Source: Epiperipatus broadwayi (Eukaryota > Onychophora > Udeonychophora > Euonychophora > Peripatidae). From it: a DNA stretch of 64,000 nucleotides. The position numbers and the translations under genes are program-made. The stretch lies in contig JAQFVV010006203.1 in the NCBI GenBank assembly GCA_028023455.1, forward strand, positions 10,448,876-10,512,875, given 5' to 3'. A model generated the notes under the pieces. The model was given only the letters and a program-made list of their open reading frames with translations, was not told the origin of the DNA and made no database searches. Below, piece after piece: positions 1 through 12,100 of the stretch (positions within the stretch are counted from its first letter, which is position 1; the number at the start of each line of letters is the position of its first letter).

Positions 1-360
1 AAAAACTATACCTATGTACTGTGTAAATGAAATAGGTTTTTAATATATTTTTGCCAGTTCTTATATATGGATTTGAGGGTTTGATATTTAAAAGAAAAGC
101 AAGATAGAGACCTTAACAAAATATGGATATATGTATGTTAGAAGTAACATAAAATCAAAAGGAAAATACATGGATGAAAGAATAACCAAATATCATCAAT
201 GAAAGAATTAAGAGAATGATATGGGATTGGGCTGAAGAACAATTGAAGCCTTAAAATAAATCCTATGAGATTATAAAAGATCAAGAAAAGTGACCACATA
301 TGAAATGAATAAATGCGGAGAAGAAAAATGATGGATTATAAAAACTATATTAAACTTAAG
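1..360 (+). pseudogene. RTE-type LINE reverse transcriptase, decayed 3' end (copy 1)
   Basis: This is a broken relic of the C-terminal region of an RTE-clade non-LTR reverse transcriptase, cut by the left edge of the window. From about base 42 a frame reads FLPVLIYGFE, which aligns with the family motif (V/F)LPVLTYGSETW that is intact in the copy at 38.6 kb. Further on, residues like MIWDWAEEQLKP correspond to the WSWAGHIAR block. Several stops and frame changes lie between the blocks, so no product is possible. The order of blocks matches the 38.5-39.0 kb copy. I identify it by comparison with that copy rather than by a clean reading frame. Confidence 0.6.
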
Positions 361-720
361 ACTTGTAATAGATTGATAATAACTCAAAGTAAAGATGATG
401 ATTTGAACTACAACATGGCTGTGAAATGTACGTGTTTTAAGTCTTTAATTCACCTAATGAGTGGTTGTTCACAAAATACATAAGTAGTGAGAGAAGGCAG
501 TCTGGAGTTTTCTTACTGGTGAATATTTCAATAGTTTGGTTATATTTCTACAATGCAAACATGTATTCTTACATATATTTCTTTTGATGCAATATACATA
601 CATGTATATATAAGTATTATTAATGGCAGGTCTTTTAATAATAATATTAAACAAAGAAATCATAAAAAGTGGTATTACGAATGATGATAATAATAATAAT
701 AATAGTAAAATTATATATTG
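361..720. other. AT-rich non-coding DNA
   Basis: I see no gene here. A short ATA/ATG-type simple repeat lies near 680-708. Confidence 0.6.
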
Positions 721-721
721 C

Positions 722-930
722 TTAATGCAAAAAAAATTTTTTAATAAAATTTCTTTATTTTCCTGACAGTTTTCAACTGTCCAGCAGTCTTCATCAGAGC
801 ATTCTCAATTTCCTTTACTTTTTTTTTTTTAAGTTAAAGGAAATTGAGAACGCTCTGATGAAGACTGCTGGGCAGTTGAAACTGTCAGGAAAATAAAGAA
901 GTTTTATTAAAAAAAATTTTTGCATTAAAG
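722..930. repeat. Foldback (snap-back) repeat with CTGATGAAG motif
   Basis: Two near-perfect inverted arms (about 722-811 and 835-930) flank a T-rich spacer. The arms share the sequence read on the plus strand as CTGATGAAGACTGCTGGGCA followed by GTTGAAACTGTC and an AATAAA-like tail. Diverged single-arm relatives lie near 5996-6060, 17333-17390 and possibly 9660-9720. The CTGATGA/GAAA pair with a 6-bp hairpin between (GACTGC/GCAGTT) resembles a hammerhead core, but I found no matching stem I, so I do not call a ribozyme here. Confidence 0.7.
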
Positions 931-1282
931 AATATATGAGAAGAGTTATTATAAGCAATATATATGAATATATGAAGAAGTGCAAAGAAAGTAAAGAAGA
1001 AGAATAAGAGTATATAATAGTAAAACTAATCATAATAGTTTTTATTAGTACTAAAAGTTAAGAATATTAGCTAAAATAACAATAATAATAAAAATATATT
1101 TAAATTTACCTTTATTTTGATAACTTTAATTTTGGATTTGTTTGGAACATCAAAATTATATTCCAAGTCTACAAATTCTTTAAAATCATCATCCCAAATC
1201 TATTTTTTAAATTAAAAAAAATCTAATTAATTACAAAGTATAAATACAAAAATACAAATTAATATGCATATTAAACAGAATA
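930..1282. other. AT-rich non-coding DNA
   Basis: Nothing recognisable in this stretch. Confidence 0.6.
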
Positions 1283-1437
1283 ACAAAACTAAACATCACA
1301 TGATTACCATTTCTTACGTTTGCTCATAACTGTTATTAAAACAGGCAAAACTCTCCATACAGTAGTCCACTTCTGGCATCCAATGATTACTCTGGCTTGC
1401 TCTGAGTGACACTACTGTATGGAGAGTTTTGCCTCTT
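1283..1437. repeat. Family A foldback derivative (short)
   Basis: Inverted arms carry CAAAACTCTCCATACAGTAG (left, about 1345-1364) and its complement (right, about 1411-1434). The same terminal sequence ends the longer family A elements at 36.3-37.1 kb and 58.9 kb and the foldback at 42.76 kb. The central hammerhead-like segment of the family is missing, so this looks like a deleted palindrome made only of family A ends. Confidence 0.75.
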
Positions 1438-2097
1438 TAAATAACAAAACTAATTAATCAATTTAATAGAAGATTCCAAGTGCAGATAATTCAAGTTTTA
1501 CCTTCCCTAAGTACTTATTAGAACAAAAAAGTAGAGAATTTTTATATAGGTACATGAAATGCTTTTATTCTGACCAAACAACATGATATGGACTTACAGA
1601 AGACAATTTTATAGAATTTACAGAAAAGCTTATATGTTCTTTCTTTTTTTAGAAAAATTCAAAGAGAAACTAAATAGGAAAGCAATCAAGTAAAGGCATA
1701 GCAATATTGATTCTCTTTTGACTAATAGAAAAATGAAGTTAATAGATCCAACCCATGAAATGATAATTGTATAGCAGGAAGTAAAATTTATTAACTCAAA
1801 TCTTGAGACAAAAACTATTAAGATTAGCGTATCAACACTAAATATCCTAACTTGTAACCATGAGAAATAAAGATGGTAAAACAATATTTTTAATGAAGAA
1901 TCAGTGCAGGGGGAAATCTCTTCAAAAAACCTTCATAGAAAAATCACAATGAAAGCAGTAATCTTCAGGCTTGTCAATAGTTAAATACTGATAGTAAGAA
2001 CAGTATTCCTTTCTTATTGAATGATTTTATATTAACTTTGTCTCTTTGTGTTTCTGGCAGTATGTCTACAATTTTTGAATTTTCAAAGAAAAAAAAA
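1438..2097. other. AT-rich non-coding DNA
   Basis: No gene or repeat recognised. An 84-codon minus-strand open frame at 1630-1884 has low-complexity composition and no recognisable motif. Confidence 0.5.
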
Positions 2098-2172
2098 TCT
2101 GTTCCCATTTAGAACTTGAACTCGCAACCTTATGCTTCCCAAGAAAACTCCTTAACAACTGGGCCAACCGAA
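2098..2172 (-). repeat. tRNA-like sequence (tRNA-derived SINE head)
   Basis: The minus strand reads like a tRNA: an A-box-like TGGCCCAGTTGTTAAGG followed about 35 bases later by a B-box-like GAGTTCAAGTTC. The acceptor stem does not pair well, so this is more likely a SINE head or tRNA pseudogene than a working tRNA. I see no clear SINE body or tail beside it. Confidence 0.5.
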
Positions 2173-2945
2173 ATGTTTGTAGAATAAAATTTTGTTAATG
2201 TTGATTTCATTATTAAATTAAAATAATATATATATATCTGATCGAAACATTATATTTGTAGAATAAAATTTTGTTAATATTCATTTAACTCATACTTAAT
2301 TAAAAAGCCAATACATAAGTACTTTTATATAGTAGATGATCAAATAATATTTAAATTTAGAATTCGTTTGTTTAGAGATGTATTTTTTTACTTTCAAGTC
2401 TTATTATTAAATTATAATTTTATTAGTAGATAACCATTTTTTAAAATAATATGTAAATATAACTAAAAAGTAAAAAAAAAAAGATAGAAATAAGGTTTTT
2501 TTAAAAAAAAAATAATGCTTTTATATAAATATCTGACTAAAAAGTACAAAATAACAAAGTAATCCCCTCTTGGTTAATTTGCCATTCTTGGAAAATATCA
2601 AATATTGTTGTTTCATAAAAGCACTTGAGGCTCAAATAAATCATAAAAATAAAAAAGGCTTCAAATGCTTTTATTAAATGAAATATTCCTGCAATTTCCA
2701 TTCAATTATAACTTTTCTTATGAGAGTGTGTTAGGCATATGTTTATAATTTATAATTTAACATTAAATAAATTTGTTTAGTTACATCAAATTGAACTTGA
2801 GTTTATTACAAGTTATCGATGTGCCCTCCCCCCAACTGGTATTGAGATGATAATATCCTCAGCATCATAGCAAAAAAAATGGAAAAATATAATGAAAAGT
2901 TAACAATAATTATTTTGATCAGATTATTAATACTATAACGTTTTC
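2173..2945. other. AT-rich non-coding DNA
   Basis: No gene seen. A direct echo of about 25 bases containing GTAGAATAAAATTTTGTTAA occurs near 2179 and 2259. Confidence 0.5.
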
Positions 2946-3075
2946 CGTTTTGCTAGGCCTCTATACGCATTATAAATGCGCGAGTTGATCAAGTTATGTC
3001 AAAAAGAAGAAAGTTGTATTTCTATTTCTAAAAAAACATAGCTATATTTCCTGATCAACTCGGCCTAGTAATTGT
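2946..3075. repeat. Inverted repeat with GAGTTGATCA arms
   Basis: The left arm (about 2954-3000) holds CTAGGCC and CGAGTTGATCA. The right arm (about 3040-3070) holds the complements TGATCAACTCG and GGCCTAG. A small hairpin, CGCATT/AATGCG, sits in the left arm. The surrounding 2.94-3.97 kb is less AT-rich than its neighbours. I do not know its function. Confidence 0.55.
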
Positions 3076-4020
3076 TGAGAATTATGCTATCAACGAAAAT
3101 CAGTTTTTAATTTATTTGAAAGGCGCCAGAGTTCTACAAGAACCCACTGAAACCGTCACATAGCATCTCGCAAATTAAAAAGAAAAGATATTTTTAAAAT
3201 TATCGGTCTTAGATTTTAAGAATCGGTAATTCTACCGTAAACTAGAATTATCTTTAAATATTATTTTTCCTGGAACCTACAACATATTGGCAAAGGTAAA
3301 TTACGTTTTAAATCTTATTAAACTAATAATAAATTTAACAATAAAAAATGATAATTATTATTAATAACAAACAAATGAAAATTGGTATTAGAAATATTTT
3401 TATTCTAATAGATTAAAAAATGTTTGAAGTAAATTATTTATCAAATAAATTGGGGAGAACACACTTAATTCAGACGTGAAATATTAATAAAATAAAGCAA
3501 TTAACATAAGTAATTAAAAGTTCTTGAGTACACAAGAGTCTCTTAATTAATTAAATGAAAGTCTATATCGGGGTCCTGTTATAAGCTTATTTTTACGAGT
3601 AGTTTGTAAAATGGTTAAATTTGTCACAATCAGTATAATGAAGCATAACTTACTGGTAAATTTATTGGGAAAGTAGTAGATAACTATGCATAGTTTTTTG
3701 GGTAGAATCAGCTCGGCCTTTGGGGTATTATTTGATCTTGTGGTCCATTCTTTTAGTCAGTCACGAAGGCTTTTCTGGTGTACATCTTCAGGCACGATGT
3801 CCGCAGAAGCTCCGGTTCACTCCAACATGCCGAATTATTTCAGTGTAGAGTGATCCTGGATATATTATTGTTATCCAGGATCAACTAGAGAAACAAATGA
3901 AACAAGACGTTCTTCAAACTGACCTCTGCCTTTTATACTAGAGGCCCAGTTTTCAGACTTCTGTGCATGCTATTATCATGGTGTTTTTTGGTTCATAATC
4001 TTGTAGATTCTTTATAAAAT
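3076..4020. other. Less AT-rich unique segment with a perfect hairpin
   Basis: This stretch has mixed composition and no convincing open frame. At about 3851-3881 there is a hairpin with 11-12 bp arms (GATCCTGGATA and its complement) around an 8-base loop. It could be part of an old transposon or LTR, or host regulatory DNA. I recognise nothing specific. Confidence 0.4.
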
Positions 4021-7000
4021 TTACGTTATAAAGTTCTCTTTTTTTTTTATCAAGTTTTTCGGCCATCTTTAATTAGCCAAAATATTTTTCTTTTAGCTTA
4101 TCTTTTTATTTGCTTTTAGAATACTTTTGTTCTCTTCAATTCTACTTTTATTTCTAATTACATTAAAAAAAAATGCGAAAGAATAATTTAACTTTCATTG
4201 TACGTTTTTTTAAAAAAATAAATTATACTCAAAAAAAATCTAAATTTACTTTTATTTTTTTAGCTTTTACCAAATACCAATATATTTGTACCATACATAA
4301 ACATTACAATACAGAAGGAAATATAATAGATAAAATTAAACAGAGAAGAAATTTGATACGAAGAGTTTTAATGTTTTCTATCAGTAATTAGTTATAATTG
4401 TGAGATTTTCATAGCTAACAAAAATGTAATATAGAGACTACAGACTATAAAGAAAAGTATTAAAAAATTTATAGGAATTAACCAGGATGGATCAAAAGTA
4501 AAATATATAGGTGAGAGAAAGAATAAATAATATTGGCACCACTGAAAAAATAAAAAGTTGAGTTGAATTGAATATTTACTAAAAGAGCTGACAAGAGATG
4601 AATAAGCGTAGATTTCAAAAGATCATACAAAAAAGATCACATATTATAGCATGTATAAAATGAGAAAGTCTGCTGCAGTAATGAAAAGAATAAGAAATAT
4701 GAGAAATTGAATTAAACATGAGAAATCTTCCATCCTGTTGTGGAGTTTCTCATTATTCTGAATTCTAAAAACAAAGATTAAATTAGAGTATAAAATTAAT
4801 ATATTTTGTTGATAATCTATATATATATTGTACCCAAAAATAAAAACATTATTTATGATAAACAAATATAATGCATGTCTTTTTAAATGATGCAATATAC
4901 ATTAGTAAAGGAACAATAAAGAGGAAAGTAATATTTATAATGATCAAGTATCTTGGCTTAAATGTAGTATCTTAGTACTTAGTAATATCACTTGCCTTTA
5001 GGCAGAGAACTTAAGAAACATATTACAAATAGTGAATAATAATAAAAAAAGCAAGACAAAATACCGTATAACAAGATTTTTAAATGTTAGACTGTTTATT
5101 GCAAAACTTTGTATAATTAGTGAAATGCATTCCTACTTTTTCACCTGTGACATGGATTATAGCTTGATTTTTAACATGGTGTACACACTATAAGCATTAT
5201 TAAACAGAAGTACCATGAAAAGTCACTGTATTTCAATATACATGCAAATTTTTAGATTTGTTGGAATTCTTAAAACAACTGATACTTATTACATCAATTG
5301 AGGCAGTTTTTAGTGAATATGAATAATATAGAAAGGATCTGCTAGTAAATACCATAAAATATCTAATACTTCATATAACTAATGGATTTTCAAATTTTTA
5401 ACCTAAAGAAATAAATGCTTAGAGTATATTTATTTTACACTTGGGTGCTGGATTATTAATGTACAAAAAAACTCACAACAGTAAGTCATTAAGAAATTAA
5501 AATCATATCATGTTATCTGAAATTTTACAAATATCAATATGAAACTAATAATTAACTCTTAATTAAATTTATAAACCATATATATGAAAAGTTTTGAACT
5601 AAATTATCTTATTAGCAAATAAAAATAATTTTGTTAATGTAAAACAACTATCTTTGTTGGCTGACATATTATTAATGATAACTGTAGCTGAACCTTAGAA
5701 CTTAAAACCCATATCCAATATTTTATTGTAATGAATATGCAGACCAATTTTTACTATCTGGTAGCAAACTTGGTGGCTTCAGTTGATTTTTGAGTCATCA
5801 CAGAATGTTTTGTGCTTTTAAGAGCTTTTAATACAAATTTGTACTCCTAACTTTAAACACTTTTTTAACAAAAATTTTTTTATTGTAAATAATTTGCATT
5901 TCGACTACCTTGCATTCTTCTTAAGAATTACGATATAATGACAAATAAAATAAACTCATTATACAAATAATACAATAAAAAAATTCAAACAATATCATAG
6001 CTCTGACAAAGATTGCAGGACAGTCGAAATGTCAAGAGTATCTACAAAAAATTTTTTTTTTACTAAAAAGTATGTAACATAAGAAATGCAAATTTGTATT
6101 TATATAAAATATTACAGCAAAATAAAAAAAGTGGTAGAACTACCTTTTATTACAGTTTATCTAGCTGATTATGTAAACATTTTTGTACTTGACCTTTTTC
6201 ATAAAGTTTCTATCATGCATTAATTCTTCATGCTTCATTCAATATAATCTATTACTTCAAATTTCTTTTTTAATACATATATATTTTTTATTTTCTCAGA
6301 TAAAAATTGTTTTTATAATATATATCCCTAGATAGTGGATAGGTACATTATTTATACTAAATTTGATTCTGGGTTTAACTGGACAATAAATGATGAGAAC
6401 TCTTAGTATATTGTTGCTTTAAAATTAATTTGTTAGAAAAAAAAATTCAATGTTTTTTTTAATATCAAGCAAATTTTTTAACTTTGATCAGTCTCCAATA
6501 TAATCAAGTAATAATTAATCACTCATCATAGCTTTCCATCTAATCTCAATATAAACTTATTGTAGTATTTATACAGTATTACATATTTAAAATAAAGACA
6601 TCTTAACAACAGATATCTTTTAACATTATAAGTCATTTAAACTTTTAAATTTATTGGTGGATAACCATGAATTACCCATCACTATTTGACATTATTCTTC
6701 TAGAAATGATAGTTAAATATTTGTTATAATATTTTAAATAAAATTCTATGCAAACTCCAATTTATAATCCTTAGTCCCAGTCTTGTACATAATATACCCG
6801 TATATTATCTGATACCCATATATTATCTGCCAAAATCATTATACAAACATAATTCCCAACTATATTTAGGTCTTTTTACATTTTATTCTCTCTTTCAAAC
6901 ATTCACAAATACCGTTTTTCTTAGGATCATAAACAATTCAAAAAATATATCTAGATTTTTCTATATTTTAGTCAAATTATCAAACATTTCTAGATATTAC

Positions 7001-10000
7001 CTTTCTTAAGATTATTTATCAGTTCTCAGAGCCAAAGTGAAATTTTTTGGCATTCTATACAAGCGAAGAATTTGGTTTCACTTTTTCTATGACTCACATC
7101 GCAAGTAACAATTAGTTGATTGCCAAACAAATTTAGATGAATCTTGAAAAAGAAACTAATAAAAAAAACATTCAAATTGATTGAAATAAATTTGTATCAT
7201 CATACCTATACCTACCAATCAAATTAGTGCTTTAAGCATATGCTTTCTTTGTTATTCTATGAGTGTAGTTCTGTCTGTCTTCAAAATATCCAATGTAATT
7301 CAAAATGGAAACTAACCTTTTTTTAACTTTCCTCAAATTTTTTAACAATACTCCCCATTCCAATCATTCTAGTTTTTCTAAATCCAAATTTTTCTTCAAT
7401 TAAAACTATATATATGTCTATTAAAGACTTTCAGCAATGTCTTCGCTGCTATGAGAAAATAAATTTATTGTCCTACAGTTAGAACAATTACATGAGATTT
7501 ATATTACACCTATCAACTAATTTCTTAAATTCTTTTTCAAGAGCTTCCCATAATTCAATTTAAATTGTCCATTTTTGCTTCTGCCACAGCTTTTAATCAT
7601 CGTTCTTCAAAACTACAGCTTTTGTCATTATATACATTATTTTCCTTTTCTACTAACATTAATGATTTATGATACAAATCACATTTTCTTCTCATCTTTT
7701 TCACTACAACTACTTTCTTTATTAATAATTTACCAGTCTTTGCTCCATTTCCATAACCTTCTTTTTAATTTTTGTATTATGTCAATTTTTTGTTTTCTAG
7801 TTTCTCCATCTCTACATTCCATTTTGAACAATGCTTGCATATTTTTACCAATTTGATGTTTTAAGCTGCACATATACATTTTCACATTCTTCAGGGTTTA
7901 TATTTTTCTATTTTCTTACCTCATTATTTTATTAATTATTATTATATAATTCAAAAGTCTTTTGTTATTGTTGTTCTTTAATGTTGTGATGCAACCCTTT
8001 AAATTTTCATTCAATATTTTTCATTTTTTATATAAACAAACATTATTCATTAAGATTCACCATTACTTCATTGATTATCATTTGCTTTCTACCATTTCAT
8101 CCAAATCTGAATCAATATCACTGCATGTGTAGTCTTAATCCAGATAAAATACCTGTGTTAAATTCCTGGGTTTTTTCATGACTAGCAATTTTTGCACACT
8201 TATTTCATAATAAATGATAAAAATGAAAGAAGCTTAAAGACTATTATTATACAATAATATATTAATTTTGATATGATGGTGATCATCCATCACAGGTGTA
8301 GTACTTTAATATTCAATTAGTGATGTTAAATAATAGTAAACTCTTGATCCAAGTCACAAGATAAAATTTAAAAGAATGACCATCTTATCTTTTGTATCTA
8401 CATGCAATTATATAGGCCAATATCTTCACATCAGGATTATAATTTGACACTGCACTAGTAATAAAATTTCTAGATTATTTACAATAATATATTAACTAAA
8501 AAAAATTAAATACCAATTTAATATGAATATTGCTTTAGAGTCTAATAAAAAAAATTAATTTAAATTGATTGCTTAAATTTGCTTATGAAAAACATTCTTC
8601 ATCATTTTGTAAATACTTCATAGACAAGTGACCATTTAGTGTTATATAATTCACAAACAGACTAATTAAATAAAAGTACATGAAGAATTTTTCTTTCATA
8701 CTAATACTACTTTTAAATGATTACTAATTTTAAAAAAATATTTTTCCAGATCCAACAATAAAATCAACTGCATTTATCAATATAACATATAGTTTCTGCA
8801 AATATCTCCTTTAGAAGTAGAATTAACAGCCTCTAATCTGTATAGTGGCCATATATAAATCATTAATCAAATTAGTGGGTGTTAAATCTATGCATACAAT
8901 TGCAGAATTGAAGAACTTAAATAAAGCCATTAGTGAAACTAATTTCTAATTGGAATATATACAGATGCCTTTATAATGTTTGATAATAATCAGCAGATTA
9001 AAAAAAAATGCATACTTTAAATAATTAAAAGTAAAATGAATTAAATTTAAAAATTCTTATAATGAATGTTGATTTATAATTTTTGTAAACACTTCTTTAA
9101 ATGTATGAATTAATATCTTCACTATCTCTTAATTGTTCAATTTAATGTGATATAATACTCCATTTTTTTAAACATTTTAAAGTAATTGTATTCTACTTCA
9201 GCTAAACCAGCAGTTTCATCAGAGATATTTAAATATTTTACATTTTATTCTAACATGATATTAAATGTTAAAGTCAAATATATTTTAACTTTTTTTATAT
9301 ATTTAAAATGATTATTATTCTAAATTAAACATACTTTGTAACATAATTCAAAAAAGTAATTTAAACTTGTATATATAAGAGAAAAAAAAACAAATAATTA
9401 ACAATTACATATTCAGTTTTACATAGCGGTTTCTTATAAATATGTAACTATTTTTATAAAAAAAACTAAATATATAGTTATTAATTATTTGTTGTTTTTT
9501 GTAAATATATAATATTGGAGTTTTTGTTTTTTTTTAATTTGTTGTTACAAAATATGTTCTTTTTACAATTATCATCATTACAAATCAAAAAAAGTTAAAA
9601 TTATTTGTACTTGATATTAACATATTATGAAATGCAATATAAAATATTTATAAATCTTCAAGGCTGCAGGTTCAACTGAAACAGTTTGGAAATAAAATTA
9701 AAATGTTTTAAAAAGAAAAGTGGTATATTCCACTAGATTTCATAAAGTCAAAACTGCTATATGATATTAATTCTTATTCTTTGCTATTTTTCATGAATTA
9801 GCTTCTACTTCTTGACAAATGCACATCTTAATGACTCAATTTTTTCCTAATGATGACACTCCCAATTTGATAATTTTTTTGTTTCTTTTTTTAATTATTT
9901 TGCCATATATAATTCATGGTTTTATACAGTTATAAATATTTTATAATATATAGTGATTAGTTTAATTATATACAGTTCTTTCAATATGATTATAATTTAA

Positions 10001-10104
10001 TTACAGATGTATATTCAATAATATTACAAAGAAATCCATTCATATATCACATGACCTAATTTAACAAGTGCTGGGCTTGTCCTGATATTTTTAATTTAAT
10101 GCTT
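4021..10104. other. AT-rich non-coding DNA
   Basis: About 6 kb without a supported gene. Open frames of 72-93 codons here (for example 4173-4391, 4644-4895 and 7575-7856) are rich in F, I, L, K, N and Y as expected from AT-rich random sequence. The only repeat I recognise is a decayed CTGACAAAG...GTCGAAATGTC unit near 5996-6060, related to the foldback at 722-930. If the minus-strand exon at 18.2 kb is real, this is probably intron. Confidence 0.5.
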
Positions 10105-10167
10105 GAATATCCTAGCACCTCACTGAGGAAGCCAGTAGCAGAAATCGGTCTGAGGTTAGGGATATTC
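10105..10167 (+). ncRNA. Hammerhead ribozyme-like motif (type I), isolated locus
   Basis: Read as RNA, bases 10117-10122 (ACCUCA) pair perfectly with 10151-10156 (UGAGGU) as the inner stem I. After a small bulge, GAAUAUCCUA (10105-10114) pairs with UAG(G)GAUAUUC (10157-10167) as an outer stem. Between them lie the core boxes CUGAGGA (10123-10129) and GAAA (10141-10144). A short stem II (GC/GC, loop CAGUA, with an A.A mismatch at its base) and a two-pair stem III (A-U and a U.G wobble) complete the fold. The cleavage triplet would be GUC (10148-10150). All invariant core positions I know are met. The weak stem II and A.A pair argue for low activity. Confidence 0.5.
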
Positions 10168-10886
10168 TGCAAAGTTTGTTAAGAGCTTATTTCCGAACTC
10201 TACATATAACATTCAATAATATATACAGTATATATATATATTTGACATATGCCATTTACAAATTTTTCATTTCTTTCTCAAATGATTTTAAACTCTTGTT
10301 TTTATGTTTGTAATAGTTGTTAATGCAGAAAAGCCTAATTTGAATAAATAATAGACATACATCTAAAGAATCTTTGCGACATTAGAATATCAATATGTCA
10401 ATCTAAACTGTATCAATTACAACTTCTTAGTTTTAATTTTAAATTTCCATTGTAAAATACATTATGGTATTGCTCATTATATACATCCCACAGCACTGAA
10501 GTATACACCAGAAATATGATTGAAAAATTACTGGATTCTAATCTTTAATTACCATTTTAGTAGTGAATTTTTCATTTTGCTTTTTATATAATCACATACA
10601 GTTAATAAAAAATATTGTTTAATTCTTACAGATTAAACAACTTGATATCATTTTTTAAACATTTCATTATTTTCATAATACTTTTACATTTCACAACTAT
10701 ACTGGTAATTATATTTGTATTAGAATTGGTAGGTTTTAAAATTATTGAAGTTAAGATTTCATTTCTGTTTATGTGTTGAAGTAAAGCACTCAAAACAGAA
10801 AATACAATAATACACAAGTTACTCTTTTAACATAGTGCTCATGCATACTATCCAATTTACAGTACTTATCCATATTTTTGCAACAT
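10168..10886. other. AT-rich non-coding DNA
   Basis: Nothing recognised. Confidence 0.5.
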
Positions 10887-11475
10887 CATGATGGCTTTCC
10901 TGAAGGTTTGTGATGATGGTGTTCTAGTTGTAATTTTATATTGGAATATTTCCATCATCTAATATGAGTATTGAATGTCTAAAAAAATTTAACTTTATTT
11001 AAATATTTCAAATACATTCAACTGTTAGTAATAGCACATCAAACAGGTTAGTATATGAACAATGTTTCAAGAGATATTGTTCTCCCCTCTTCTTCAAGTG
11101 TTGCTGGCCTGACCAGTGACAGTACTAGCATGTGATTCTAACCAGAACCCTTAGGTTCTTGAGTATTGAATTTTAAGTAATGTGGCAGGATGACTCAGTT
11201 GGTTAGAGTGTTACTTTAAAATTCAATACTCAAGAATCTAAGGGTCCAGGTTCGAATCCCATGCTAGTACTGTCATTAATCAGGCTAGCAACACCTAAAG
11301 AAGAGGGGGAACAATACCTCTTGAAACATTGTGCATATACTAAACTGTTTGATGTGCTATTACTAACAGTTGAATGTATTTGGAATATTTAAATAATGTT
11401 CAATTTTTCTAAAGACATTCAATACTCATATTAGATGATGGAAATATTCCAATATAAAAATACAATCATGATGGC
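10887..11475. repeat. Family D foldback element with tRNA-like centre
   Basis: A palindrome of about 590 bp. The left arm (from CATGATGGC near 10887) and right arm (to 11475) are complementary over most of their length, including blocks with CATTCAACTGTTAGTAATAG and AAGAGG...AACAAT. Near the centre, on the plus strand at about 11178-11262, is a tRNA-like unit with an A-box (TGACTCAGTTGGTTAGAG) and a B-box (GGTTCGAATCC). The simplest reading is a tRNA-derived SINE that exists as a head-to-head inverted dimer. Relatives lie at 12468-12790 and 22571-22690. The end sequence also echoes at about 19815-19910. Confidence 0.75.
11178..11262 (+). repeat. tRNA-like head of family D SINE
   Basis: The intact A-box and B-box spacing is typical of a tRNA-derived RNA polymerase III promoter. 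It leads into the family D body (GCTAGCAACACCT then AAAGAAGAGG). A diverged complement of the same unit is in the left arm near 11125-11175. It is not a functional tRNA, because the acceptor ends do not pair. Confidence 0.65.
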
Positions 11476-12045
11476 TGATTTTAAACTATTTGAATATTAA
11501 AAGATGATAAAAGGAAAGATTCTAAATTAACAGTATTATAGCATATTATACCTAAATTCATTATCAGTTAACCATCATCCAGATCTTTTCAAATTTAAAT
11601 CCATATTCCCACATTATCTTTATGCAATTATTTTTGCATTCTTTATCAATTACTTTCAATTTCATATATGATTTCTATTTCTTCAACAAATGTACTGTTC
11701 CCATATATATCTGAATAAGAATAGGATTTCTGGAGATGCTTTAAACATTAATAACATCTTATCATTTTTAGGATTGGTTGTTTTTGATTTTAAGACAATA
11801 TATTATCCATTCTACCATCAAAAATTGAAAAAAATTTAATCCAATATGCTAGGTTTTTATTTTCAAGTGTCAATTTACTTACTCCACTCCCAACTTTTAC
11901 ATTTTCAACTTTTTGAGAATACAATAATGATTGTTAGTAATCATTTTCTAAACTAAAGATTATCTCTAGCACAGATATAAACTTTAAATCTCAGTTAAAG
12001 ATTAATATATCTGATTTTTTAATTTTGAACAAACAACCTGCATAT
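11476..12045. other. AT-rich non-coding DNA
   Basis: Nothing recognised. Confidence 0.5.
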
Positions 12046-12100
12046 TTCCCCATTCTTTTTAAATTCATGTAAATAAAGATACAATAAAAGACAAATGACT

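Noticed and set aside
856-900. Foldback at 722-930 as a hammerhead ribozyme
   Set aside because: Core boxes and a 6-bp stem II are there, but the bases flanking the core do not form stem I.
2098-2172. Functional tRNA gene
   Set aside because: A- and B-box-like sequences are present, but acceptor and anticodon stems do not pair as required.
11296-11345. Family D motif as a hammerhead ribozyme
   Set aside because: The CTGAAGA/GAAA pair and stem II are present in family D, but the base at the U16.1 position is not U in the copies I could align, and stem I is short except in the 22.6-kb copy. I keep it only as a related motif.
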